A stretch of DNA of 64,000 bases from an uncultured Armatimonadota bacterium (lineage in GTDB: Bacteria > Armatimonadota > Fimbriimonadia > Fimbriimonadales > Fimbriimonadaceae). A program made the translations under genes and the position numbers. The stretch lies in NCBI GenBank assembly GCA_903927025.1, contig CAIYLG010000048.1, forward strand, positions 1 to 64,000. Direction: 5' to 3'. Below, piece by piece: positions 1-7,646 of the stretch. Numbering within the stretch: position 1 is the first letter of the stretch; each line of letters starts with the position of its first letter. Below the pieces are notes generated by a model. That model saw nothing but the letters and a program-made list of their open reading frames with translations, was not told where the DNA came from and did not search any database.

Positions 1-83
1 GACGCTATCGCGCCGCCAGCTTCGATTTCCTTCAACACCTTCAGGATCTCGTCCTCGGTGTAGCGCTTGCCAGTTTTCTTCAT
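1..83 (-). CDS. IS3-family transposase OrfA, N-terminal fragment
   Basis: The visible 27 codons start with ATG at base 83 and read MKKTGKRYTEDEILKVLKEI followed by EAGGAIAS. This is the typical N-terminus of an IS3/IS911 OrfA helix-turn-helix protein, which binds the IS ends and is usually joined to OrfB by -1 frameshifting. The rest lies outside the window. Only the first part of the HTH domain can be seen, so the subgroup is not assignable. Confidence 0.7.
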   Translation of the reverse strand, partial: MKKTGKRYTEDEILKVLKEIEAGGAIA

Positions 84-138
84 GTGATTCCAGACGGATT
101 TCACACTTCAAGTGGGTCAAACTACGGGGAACAGGTCA
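1..138 (-). mobile_element. End of an IS3-family insertion sequence (partial)
   Basis: Read on the minus strand, the element begins at base 138 with TGACCTGTTCCCC, the type of terminal sequence seen at IS3-family ends. About 55 bases later an OrfA-like reading frame starts and runs off the window. The element abuts the RHS core cassette directly: the first three bases of the IS (TGA) form the stop codon of the interrupted RHS frame. The other end and any target duplication lie outside the window. Confidence 0.72.
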
Positions 139-477
139 ATATGAGTAGGCCGTTTCCCGCGGCCAAAGTCCATCCACCGTTTGCCACCTGGTAAGTGCCT
201 GCCGCAAGTATCTTGCCCTGACATAGATGAAATTCCCAACAACGTCGGTGTAGTAGCCAATCATCCCCAAGAATGTGAATGGGGTTTGGCTTGAACCGAC
301 GTGGCTGCGGATTTCACCGTAGGGCCAGTAGCTGTAAGTATCCGTCACAACACCTGAAGAGTTAAGCAGGGCAACGGTTGAACCCATTGTGGCAGGAGCG
401 TAGAAGCTCTCAACGCCACCACGGTTCTCGTGGACGATCATCCCGTTTATCGTTGTGTAGACAACACTCATTGCCAT
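136..477 (-). pseudogene. RHS core cassette, copy 1, truncated by the IS element
   Basis: This 113-residue frame carries the RHS-associated core: a YAPDTMGS-like strand (here YAPATMGS), DTYSYWPYGE, TFLGMIGYY, then YVRARYL and the approach to the core end (AYSY). In the other copies the frame continues through a Cys and a DPSG motif into a variable tail. Here it stops exactly at base 138, where TGA is supplied by the IS end, so the cassette has lost its tail. An upstream piece of about 35 bases resembles the sequence before copy 3, including the same stop-then-ATG junction. Confidence 0.8.
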
Positions 478-512
478 TTTAGATCTCTCCCAGGTTTTCG
501 CTTCCGTCCCAA
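139..512 (-). repeat. RHS core cassette repeat unit, copy 1
   Basis: Near-identical to the units at 1582-1959, 3056-3470 and 6890-7268. Similarity to the copy-3 unit extends about 35 bases upstream of the ATGGCAATG boundary and ends near base 512. The 3' part is cut off by the IS element. Confidence 0.8.
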
Positions 513-601
513 ATAGTAGTTTGCTTTCATTAGTTTGGCGTTATGCAACTGAACCCGATCGTTCCCAGGATTTGTGCCGTCACCTAGAGACTGGTGTTTA
601 A

Positions 602-1132
602 CTAAACGCCGCCCTCGCCAGGCCTCCAAAAACCAATGTCTCTGGCATCAAACTCACATTTCTCTTTGAGGTGAACCATATAATCTGCGATGCATTGCCT
701 TTCGGCCATCGTGAGTTCGTCCCGCAGGCCGTATTTGTATTCTTCACTGTAAACAGTGGTTCTTATTGGAGACGGATATCTAAGAAATCCATCAAGGGTG
801 TCAAAGGCATTATCTGTTCTTAGATTGTAGATAAGAAATGCAGGAAGGTAATAGCAGAATGCTTGCTTCGTCAAATCGTAAATCGGCATCACAAACACTG
901 GAACCTGAACTTGCATCCATGTTTTCCCTTGAATTTCTCGGTAGATAAAATCAGTAAGATTGTATTCTTTCCAAGGCCCGACCCCGTAAGGCTCGCTTCC
1001 ATCGGGAAGTTCATCGCCAGGCAAAGGACCATCAAGGACCCGGGCCGGCAAGCTCCGCCAGGAAAAGGCAGACTCAATTCTTTCGATCAATCCATCTGGA
1101 TGAACGATTAGACCCCGCCCTGACCGAAGCAT
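602..1132 (-). CDS. Small cytoplasmic protein, candidate immunity protein (DUF6714-like pattern)
   Basis: The frame is open from 1393, but everything upstream of 1108 overlaps the RHS tip in another frame. The first sensible ATG is at 1132, giving about 176 residues and a 25-base overlap with the tip gene. TTG at 1090 (LIERIESAF) is an alternative start. The run FCYYLPAFLIYNL, an acidic spacer, then RDELTMAERQCIADYM resembles the FRYYLPA ... LTPEQ layout I associate with DUF6714 proteins. That match is from memory and was not searched. Position directly after and overlapping a tip gene fits an immunity role, but function is inferred only from this context. Confidence 0.5.
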   Translation of the reverse strand: MLRSGRGLIVHPDGLIERIESAFSWRSLPARVLDGPLPGDELPDGSEPYGVGPWKEYNLTDFIYREIQGKTWMQVQVPVFVMPIYDLTKQAFCYYLPAFLIYNLRTDNAFDTLDGFLRYPSPIRTTVYSEEYKYGLRDELTMAERQCIADYMVHLKEKCEFDARDIGFWRPGEGGV

Positions 1133-1959
1133 AGATTGAAGGCCGTTTGAACAGTCGCGCAGTTGCCAGGTAGAACCTTGGCACAACGCAATACATTGTT
1201 CATGTAATCCGTTGTCGACGAGCCATGCTGAATTCCGCCGAAGCACAAGAAATCTATTGCGATTTGACTCGCGAGACAATCTGCCCAGGCATGCAGCAAA
1301 CGGAGCGTCTCTAAGCAGTCCATACCTTGCTTGCATCCGCGCATATTGTTGGGATTGCCATTTCGTCCGCTGGCTCCGGGATTGAATGGGCAAGCCTTAT
1401 ATCTCTGTTTCCTCAATTCTGCGCAGGCGAAACCTATCGCGTTACCGATCGCGATAATAGCTAGCAACACCGCGGCGATTTCTGCGAGGGCAAGACCCGC
1501 CGCAGTAAGATCGGCGATGATTGCCTGCCAAACCGCCGGGGGTATGGCGATTGGGCGTGCAGGCAAAACAGCGGTGCTAGCCCCACTCGGATCAACTGCA
1601 CTGACTGGCCCTGCAAGACAATAGCCATACGCCTGTTCATTGGGCCACAATGGATCCACGGTCTGCCACCTCGTAAGTGCCTGCCTCAGATACCTCGCCC
1701 TGACATAGATGAAATTCGCAACAACGTCGGCGTAGTAGCCAATCATCCCCAAGAACGTAAATGGCGTCTGGCTGGAACCGACATGGCTGCGGATTTCCCC
1801 GTAGGGCCAGTAGCTGTAGGTATCCGTCACAACACCTGAAGAGTTAAGCAGGGCAACAGTCGAACCCATGGTGTCAGGAGCGTAGAAGCTCTCAACGCCG
1901 CCACGGTTCTCGTGGACGATCATCCCATTTATCGTTGTGTACACCACGCTCATTGCCAT
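1108..1959 (-). CDS. RHS core-tip orphan protein, copy 2, hydrophobic and Cys-rich tail
   Basis: 283 residues. Residues 1-126 are the RHS core cassette ending at DPSG. The remaining ~157 are unique: a long Ala/Leu/Ile-rich stretch (about 140-175) that could span a membrane, then a Cys-rich segment (FACAEL, YKACPF, CKQGMDC, CLASQ, LRCAK, GNCATV). There is no YD-repeat stem and no signal peptide. This is the shape of an orphan RHS C-terminal module, in which a short core remnant is joined to a variable tip. In RHS systems tips are often toxins. Here no enzymatic motif is recognisable, and a membrane-active tip is only a guess. Confidence 0.65.
   Translation of the reverse strand: MAMSVVYTTINGMIVHENRGGVESFYAPDTMGSTVALLNSSGVVTDTYSYWPYGEIRSHVGSSQTPFTFLGMIGYYADVVANFIYVRARYLRQALTRWQTVDPLWPNEQAYGYCLAGPVSAVDPSGASTAVLPARPIAIPPAVWQAIIADLTAAGLALAEIAAVLLAIIAIGNAIGFACAELRKQRYKACPFNPGASGRNGNPNNMRGCKQGMDCLETLRLLHAWADCLASQIAIDFLCFGGIQHGSSTTDYMNNVLRCAKVLPGNCATVQTAFNLCFGQGGV
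1582..1959 (-). repeat. RHS core cassette repeat unit, copy 2
   Basis: Repeat unit from the ATGGCAATGAGCG boundary to the DPSG codons. Upstream of base 1959 it shares nothing obvious with copies 1 and 3, so the homology boundary sits at the start codon. Confidence 0.8.
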
Positions 1960-2128
1960 GTTGAATCAATCTTTACGCTTGCTACGGAATTCTAAGATTG
2001 GCTCCGACTCATTGAACTCCTACAGGATAAGAAAGTACCGATGCAGCCATTGCTGCGCAGAATCTCCAAAATCCAAGCCTTTGTCAGACTAAAACTGGTT
2101 ATTGAGCAATACTAGCCGCGCTGGGCTA

Positions 2129-2437
2129 CTAACCCAAGTCACCGACGATGGCGGCACCAACCAGCATTAAGAACACTAGACTCAGGCTACGAAACAAGAT
2201 TGGAATCTGCCTCGGAAGTTCCGCGCCCGCAGCGGGTTTCTTGTAGTCATAGAACGCCAATACTAAACACATTAACACTAATGTAATCATCAAGACAGAA
2301 ACGATAGGCGCCTGTGTCCACTCTATTGTAAAAGTCTGCCTAATTTTTCCAGAGGCCTTACTAGTTCCGAGTAAAATTACAGACGTAACGACAGAGAGAA
2401 CAAGCATCAGTGCGAACTCAGACTTTTCGTTTTTCAT
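2129..2437 (-). CDS. Small membrane protein, three predicted TM segments
   Basis: The protein has about 102 residues from the ATG at 2437, which has GGGAAAG six bases upstream. ATG at 2452 is in frame but has no ribosome-binding site. Three hydrophobic stretches are visible: FALMLVLSVVTSVILLG, VSVLMITLVLMCLVLAF and the C-terminal LSLVFLMLVGAAIVG. A TATACT hexamer lies on this strand at 2478-2473. It lies between RHS tips 3 and 2, so a membrane-type immunity role is possible. No family was recognised. Confidence 0.5.
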   Translation of the reverse strand: MKNEKSEFALMLVLSVVTSVILLGTSKASGKIRQTFTIEWTQAPIVSVLMITLVLMCLVLAFYDYKKPAAGAELPRQIPILFRSLSLVFLMLVGAAIVGDLG

Positions 2438-2535
2438 CGTCAACTTTCCCATGGTGCAGTCGGGCGCTCAATAGTATAGTACTACGAAGGTGGACCAATT
2501 CGATCACAATTTAGTGACATCTTACCCTTCACGTT

Positions 2536-2565
2536 GGAAATGGATTTGTGGGAAATGGATTTGTG
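2536..2565. repeat. Perfect 15-bp tandem duplication
   Basis: GGAAATGGATTTGTG occurs twice back to back (2536-2550 and 2551-2565) in the spacer between the copy-3 tip remnant and the small membrane gene. Confidence 0.9.
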
Positions 2566-2617
2566 ATTGGCGAAGGCTGCAAGCAACTCGGAATTGAGGG
2601 GGTTGTGTGGCATTCTT

Positions 2618-3463
2618 TCAAACACTGCGGGCCGCAATCACTTGAAAATGACGGAGACGTGCCCAACATTTTGCCATGCACTTTTGATAACACCTCTCCG
2701 CAGGAGTGGTAGGAGGAATCGGTTTCGGCTGCCTTGGTCTTCTCGGTTTCTTGTGGCAGTCAGCTAGGGCAAACATGCAGTTCGCCTTGTTATTGTTCCA
2801 CGCAGCCCAGGCTGCCAAAAAGCAACTTAGACTAACTCCAATAAGCCCGAGGCATACGAAACAGGGAATCGCCAAAGTGCCTCCTGTTCCAATTGCACCA
2901 ACACATACGCCCATACGGGCCGCCCCCGAGGCACCTGCAACTCAGCAAAGGCCCAGCATGAACGGCGCGAATCCTCCAACCCCGTTGAGGCTACATTGAT
3001 ACTTATCGTCACAACTGCCGTTCAGAACATCGCATGTAGGCCCAAAAGTATATATTCCACTTGGATCTACATAAAGTTCAGGATTACAATGGGCACAGGA
3101 ATACGCGGGCTGCTGATACCAAAATGTATCCATGCTCTGCCATCGAGCTAGAGATTGCCTCAAATACCGCGCCCGGACGTAGATAAAGTTTCCAACGATA
3201 TCCGTGTAGTAGCCAATCATTCCCAAGAAGGTGAACGGAGTTTGGCTGGAACCGGCATGGCTTCGAATTTCCCCGTAGGGCCAATAAGGGTAGGTGTCCG
3301 TTACCACACCAGAAGAGTTGACAAGGGCAACAGTCGATCCCATGGTGTCAGGAGCGTAGAAGCTCTCAACGCCACCACGGTTCGCGTGGACGATCATGCC
3401 GTTTATCGTCGTGTAGACAACGCTCATCACCATTTTAGATCTCTCCCAGGTAATCGCTTCCAT
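2618..3463 (-). pseudogene. RHS core-tip, copy 3, with an in-frame TGA in the tail
   Basis: The core cassette (YAPDTMGS, YPYWPYGE, TFLGMIGYY, YVDPSG) leads into a short tail that stops at TGA 2944-2942 after FAPFMLGLC. The same frame stays open after that stop down to 2618. It encodes ~107 residues with a strong hydrophobic run (CFVCLGLIGVSLSCFLAAW), Cys pairs (NCMFALADC, CYQKCMAKC) and a Pro-rich linker. A single nonsense change in a longer tip explains this best. An ATG at 2914 could restart a 98-residue protein. The core continues, out of frame, the YD-repeat stem upstream. Confidence 0.6.
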
Positions 3464-3470
3464 CCCAAAT
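3056..3470 (-). repeat. RHS core cassette repeat unit, copy 3
   Basis: This is the unit that still sits next to a YD-repeat stem. It is more diverged than copies 1, 2 and 4 (for example HANRGG, DTYPYW, RQSLARWQSMD). Similarity to copy 1 runs ~35 bases past the ATG. Confidence 0.8.
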
Positions 3471-4635
3471 CATTGTGCGAACTGCCGCACCAGGCAACTG
3501 GTAGGTCCGCCGGAGGCCATCACCGCCGTAACTGAAAGTCGTCACCGCAAAGGCCGGAGACGTCATCTCTTTCATGCGATTCTCACAATCGTAGACGTAC
3601 CCGGTAACCGCGCCGCCCGCATTCTCGGCGGTGGTGTTCCCGCCTGGTCATAGGTAAAGCCGGTTGCCGCTGCCGCGAATGTCATTGTGAGCTGCTGGCT
3701 GGCGGCGTTGTAGGTCATTGTCTGAGGCGGGTTCCCCTGATGCCATTTGACGAGCGCATTGTCCAAGGCGTCGTAGGCGAAAGTGGCCACGATTCCGGAT
3801 GCATTCTGACCGAGCAGACGGTTTATCGCGTTGTTCGTATAAGTTGTAACGACTCCATTTCGTGTCGTGGAGGTCTTACGACCGCCCGGATCAAACGCAT
3901 CGATCTTGGTCGCGATCGGAGCGGACGGTCCGTTCCACTCAATCACTGCGATCGGCCGGGACAATGCATCGTAGGACCACAGGGTCTCTGCGAGATCGCT
4001 TGACGTTAAAGTCGTGACACGGTTGTCCGCGTCGTACTGCGATGTAAATACCCTCGGATTGGGGGTTGTAACCACCGCCATTCGGTTCAGCGCATCGTAC
4101 AAAGTTGTGAAGATGCCGCCATCAGGGTCCACGAGCTTGACCCTATTCGAGTTTGGATCATAGGCGTACGCCTGAACCAAATTGCCAGGATCAGTCTTAC
4201 CAGTCATACGGCTCCTGCTGTCGAACGCATAGGTCGTCGTGCCGCCTGAGTCCATCATCGTCGTCGCCCGGTTGAGCGTGTCATAGGCATAGGTGAGAAT
4301 CGTCGCATCCGCGTACAGGAGACTGGCCTTATTCGACGCCGCGTCATAGACCATCGTCTTGACCCTTGAAGTGCCGTCAATCGTCGAGACGACCCTGGAG
4401 TCCATATCATAGGCGGTCGTCGTCGAGTACCCAATCTCGTTCATGATGCCTGTCTGACAACCGGCCCGGTCGTAGGTCATCGTTATCCATCTTCCAGCCG
4501 GGTTCTGCCGACCTGTGTTCTGGCCCGCGAGGTCGTAGACCATCGTCGAGAAGGATAGGGCGTCAACCTGCTGGGTGACTTGGCCAGCACCATCAAACAC
4601 GGTCGTCGTACAGGGGTAACCACCAAATTATCCAT
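3435..4635 (-). pseudogene. RHS/YD-repeat stem, N-terminally truncated and frameshifted
   Basis: The main frame (GTG at 4600, open from 4635) encodes ~340 residues of YD repeats (YDLAGQNTG, YDRAGCQTG, YDMDSRV, YDTLNRAT, YDPNSNRV, YDALNRM, YDADNRV, YDALSRP, YDALDNAL, then FTYDQAG). Near 3637 one missing base shifts the frame. In the next frame the sequence continues as a proper RHS strand (NTTAENAGG, YVYDCENRM, YGGDGLRRTYQLPG, MIWDGSDYLGEI) and then meets TAA at 3437-3435. The core cassette starts one frame over with ATG at 3433. A full RHS protein would have a far longer stem, which is lost upstream of 4635. Confidence 0.8.
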
Positions 4636-4886
4636 TGCCGAATCGGGGGTATGCCCCTCGGTCACCCATCTCGTGTCATTGCGACGTCGTTCTAATAACT
4701 CACACCTTCTGGAGCAAACGTTGTGCGGGTAGCTTGCGCGGCTTCATGGGTTATACTCCAGTCTGTGATTGGGACTGCAAAGTAGTACGGAAAAGCTCGC
4801 AACGACGAGCAAGGGTGATTATATGCCCGCTCGGCTATTTAAAACCAATAATCCTTGACTACTAGTTTCCAATCAGGAGTTTAGGA
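4636..4886. other. Spacer between the RHS remnant and the propeller gene
   Basis: No convincing gene was found. A 76-codon plus-strand frame with a TTG start overlaps this stretch but has a composition unlike a protein. A small hairpin, GCTCG-caacga-CGAGC, lies at about 4795-4810. The spacer probably marks the breakpoint where the RHS stem was lost. Confidence 0.4.
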
Positions 4887-5855
4887 TTGCAAAACAAAGC
4901 ACCAAAGGTTCAATCACTAGTGGGCAAGTCCTCTGCTTGTCTGGTTCTTATGCCTGGGTTGATTTTCGGCCAGCTATCTTGGCAACGATATCTTAGGTTG
5001 CCAAGTAGTGGCGATACCTCACTGTCAGCTGATGCCACCGGTGTGTTCGCCGTTGTAGGTTCGGATTGCACTCACATTGACAATGCAGGCAAACTAACTT
5101 CAACGAGACTCGACCGCTCACTTAAGCTTTCAAGGCCGATCGCCCAGGACCAGTCCACATGCTGGTTTCTTGCGGCAGATGCGGTACTTGCAGTTGAACT
5201 AACAACTGGTCATATCCTTAGCCGCATCTCTAATTTCCACATGAGGGTCACACAATCTGTATGCTCACCGGGGGGTGCCCTTCTGGTTGTCGGTGACTCC
5301 AATGGCAAGTGCTACACCATACGATCTGGACATCTGCATCAAATTTCTCTAAGCAGCAAATCAGCTATCACGGCGCTGGCAATTTCAGCTGATGGAACCT
5401 CATGCTTGGTTGCTTCGCTTGACGGCATGGTTTCAGTCATAAGCTTACGCACGCTGAAAGTTATTGATCGGATTAAGGTAGATTTCCCCGCCCTTTCAGC
5501 AACATACGATGTCCACCGGAGCGTGTACTGGGTTGCAACTGGCCTTGATATTCGAACCGTACCAGCGAGCCGAAGCCGTAGGCAGGTATTCGTTGAACAC
5601 CTGGGGCAGTTCGCCTCAGGGTTGAAGTCTACTCGGAGCGGGGCATTGTTGTACGTGGTTCCAGCAACTTTGGCCGGCTCATACGGTTCAAGGCCGAATC
5701 CAACTTCGTCGCCTGCAGATATTTGGGCTTGGTCAGGTGGGAAGAAGACCCAAGTTGGCCAGACATATTGCTTTTCACTTGGAATCGAGCCCAGTGGCGG
5801 AGTGTTGTGGTACGTGGGTGTTGATAGTCTGCTACATTCATTTCGACCTACATAG
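4887..5855 (+). CDS. Beta-propeller-like protein, unknown function
   Basis: 322 residues from TTG, chosen because AGGAG lies eight bases upstream. A hydrophobic stretch near residues 15-30 (SACLVLMPGLIFG) could be a weak signal or anchor. The body is a series of short strands with WD40/YVTN-like wording: FAVVGSDC, LLVVGDSNGKC, ITALAISADGTSCLVASLDG, VSVISLRTLKVIDRI, YWVATGLDIR and SLGIEPSGGVLWYVG. That suggests a six- or seven-bladed propeller that binds rather than catalyses. It stands between the inverted halves of the RHS island. No link to RHS function can be shown. Confidence 0.6.
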   Translation: MQNKAPKVQSLVGKSSACLVLMPGLIFGQLSWQRYLRLPSSGDTSLSADATGVFAVVGSDCTHIDNAGKLTSTRLDRSLKLSRPIAQDQSTCWFLAADAVLAVELTTGHILSRISNFHMRVTQSVCSPGGALLVVGDSNGKCYTIRSGHLHQISLSSKSAITALAISADGTSCLVASLDGMVSVISLRTLKVIDRIKVDFPALSATYDVHRSVYWVATGLDIRTVPASRSRRQVFVEHLGQFASGLKSTRSGALLYVVPATLAGSYGSRPNPTSSPADIWAWSGGKKTQVGQTYCFSLGIEPSGGVLWYVGVDSLLHSFRPT

Positions 5856-5971
5856 CAATATCGCACCTGCAGAAGTAGCTGGAAACGGCTCTATTTCTAG
5901 TGAGTTTCTTGGTCGCTTAATGTATTTGGTGTTGCAACGTTCGGCTCTAGCGCTTTGGCTAAGTGTAACTT

Positions 5972-6451
5972 ATGGCAGTTTTGGCGAAATTTAGTGGCCG
6001 ATATTGTCTACTCCGGAAATTGAGCTTCTGGCTGTCAGTCTGCTTTTTTGTAGTTGGCATCGTCGGCATCATCTCAGTCATAGTGAGTACCTGTCCTCCA
6101 CAATTGATTGCCCGGGCAATTCGTTATGCAGTGAGACTGACCCAGCCCTCATGGGAGGCCATAGTGAGTTTCATCTTTTGCTTTAGGACGTTCTTGCTTG
6201 CATTTGTAGATTGGCGCATCCGCAACAAGATTCTGCGAAGGGTACATCAGGTTGTGCTTGTCCTGATGTGGATGGTGATGACGGTCATGGTGCTTCCCTT
6301 AAAGACATCCCTGCATTCGTGGATCATCGGATGGCCATTCTTCGAAGGAGGTTGGTTCGAGCGGTTCTACAACTGCTGGATCCTGGCAGTGGTAATTTCC
6401 CTGTTTGCTTGCAGGAAGTGTGGGTCGGAGGTTCATTCAGCGAAAAAATGA
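5972..6451 (+). CDS. Multi-pass membrane protein, probably frameshifted near its C-terminus
   Basis: 159 residues as it stands, with four hydrophobic segments (LSFWLSVCFFVVGIVGIISVIV; IVSFIFCFRTFLLAFV; VVLVLMWMVMTVMVLPL; FYNCWILAVVISLFAC). The frame stops right after a run of six A (6443-6448). If one A is removed, the frame continues to 6527 and adds a plausible charged cytoplasmic tail (NELEAELRRALAGDTQTPAY, then NDPVRG). The intact protein may therefore be ~185 residues, or the run may be a slippage or sequencing site. It could be a membrane immunity protein, but no family was recognised. Confidence 0.55.
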   Translation: MAVLAKFSGRYCLLRKLSFWLSVCFFVVGIVGIISVIVSTCPPQLIARAIRYAVRLTQPSWEAIVSFIFCFRTFLLAFVDWRIRNKILRRVHQVVLVLMWMVMTVMVLPLKTSLHSWIIGWPFFEGGWFERFYNCWILAVVISLFACRKCGSEVHSAKK

Positions 6452-6527
6452 GCTTGAAGCCGAATTGCGTAGGGCACTTGCTGGTGATACGCAGACTCCG
6501 GCCTATAACGATCCTGTGCGAGGTTAA

Positions 6528-6889
6528 GAACCGTTGACTTAGCGCGAAGGGCGCCAAATTGGCGCGTTCACATTTAACGCGGACAAGGTTGGCTCCGTGC
6601 TTTGCAGTCTTTTGGACCTCCAATGAGAAGGGGCGCCGATGCCGTCAGCTTTGAGGTAACCAGCAGATGTCGCGTGATCAGTCGGGAGCGGCCGGCGAGC
6701 ACCCAGACGGTGAACAGCATCGTGCAAAATATCGCAAATCCCCTCTAGCCGGTTTGCGTTGGATGGTGCAGAATGAAGGTTACGAATCCCCGTTCTTGGT
6801 ATTTCTTGCGCTTCTGTCTTATCTTGTGGTAGTTCAGTGACTCCGAGCCAATCTAAGGATTCCACAGCAGGCGGACAGGGTTATTCAAA
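6528..6889. other. Mostly non-coding stretch; one possible 57-codon frame
   Basis: A plus-strand frame at 6667-6840 (ATG to TGA) would encode a basic segment followed by a hydrophobic end (FLVFLALLSYLVV), resembling a tiny single-pass membrane protein. There is no ribosome-binding site and confidence is low. Nothing else is supported before the copy-4 cassette. Confidence 0.25.
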
Positions 6890-7268
6890 ATGGCAATGAG
6901 CGTGGGTCTACACGACGATAAATGGGATGATCGTCCACGAGAACCGTGGCGGCGTTGAAAGCTTCTACGCTCCTGACACCATGGGTTCGACTGTTGCCCT
7001 GCTTAACTCTTCAGGTGTTGTGACCGATACGTACACCTACTGGCCCTACGGGGAAATCCGCAGCCATGTCGGATCTAGTCAGACGCCGTTCACGTTCCTG
7101 GGGATGATTGGCTACTACACCGACGTCGTTGGGAATTTCATCTATGTCAGGGCGAGGTATCTGAGGCAGGCACTCACGAGATGGCAGACGGCGGATCCGC
7201 TTTGGCCACATGAACCTCCGTATGCCTACTGTTCTGACACTCCTCAGGTTAAAGTAGACCCTTCGGGC
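6890..7268 (+). repeat. RHS core cassette repeat unit, copy 4 (inverted relative to the others)
   Basis: Homology starts at ATGGCAATGAGCGT, as in copies 1 and 2, and ends at the DPSG codons. One extra base after that start (GTGGGTCTAC against GTGGTGTAC in copy 2) breaks the first frame, so the readable frame begins at the next ATG, 6927. Confidence 0.8.
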
Positions 7269-7646
7269 GAAGGAGGGCAACCACGATGTCAGGGGAATAA
7301 CCGGCATAAGCCGCCCAAGTGCCCTGCAGGTCAAACAGCAGTTTGGATCACCTGCTTTGAAGATAAAGATAACCGCAGTCGCCCTGGCAAAGGAAGTGTT
7401 TTCTGCTCAAGGAAGCAGTGTAGTGGATGCCGCAACTACACAACGCCCGTTTGCCCGATAGGCACGCAGGTTGTGGTCCCCGGATACGGTGACGTCGACA
7501 TTAATCAGTGTGGCTGTCTAGAGACTGGACGCCCTCCATCACCAGACCTAATCATCGACGTTTGGATAGACGGCTGCACAGACCTTGCTTGCTGGGTTTG
7601 CATGCACCTACCTCCAGCCTGCCACGGCGGAGGTCGGCGTGCCTGA
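6927..7646 (+). CDS. RHS core-tip orphan protein, copy 4, Cys-rich tail
   Basis: 239 residues from ATG 6927. The core cassette start at 6890 is out of frame because of one inserted G. Core motifs (YAPDTMGS, YWPYGE, TFLGMIGYY, YVRARYL) end at VDPSG around residue 113. The unique tail has about 14 Cys in pairs (PKCPAG, ITCFED, FCSRKQCSGC, PVCPIG, CGCLETG, DGCTDLACWVC). That resembles a secreted disulfide-rich or metal-binding module more than a known nuclease toxin. The 3' end overlaps the next gene. Function unknown. Confidence 0.6.
   Translation: MIVHENRGGVESFYAPDTMGSTVALLNSSGVVTDTYTYWPYGEIRSHVGSSQTPFTFLGMIGYYTDVVGNFIYVRARYLRQALTRWQTADPLWPHEPPYAYCSDTPQVKVDPSGEGGQPRCQGNNRHKPPKCPAGQTAVWITCFEDKDNRSRPGKGSVFCSRKQCSGCRNYTTPVCPIGTQVVVPGYGDVDINQCGCLETGRPPSPDLIIDVWIDGCTDLACWVCMHLPPACHGGGRRA

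Noticed and set aside
863-1111. Plus-strand frame opposite the DUF6714-like gene
   Set aside because: Antisense shadow of the minus-strand gene, with no start signal.
2942-2944. TGA recoded as Trp or selenocysteine in RHS tip 3
   Set aside because: TGA is the stop of many intact genes here (for example murD and ftsI), and no SECIS-like hairpin was seen; a nonsense mutation is simpler.
6539-6865. 108-codon minus-strand frame
   Set aside because: Composition is unlike a protein, no ribosome-binding site, and it overlaps a more plausible plus-strand frame; the region is probably non-coding.
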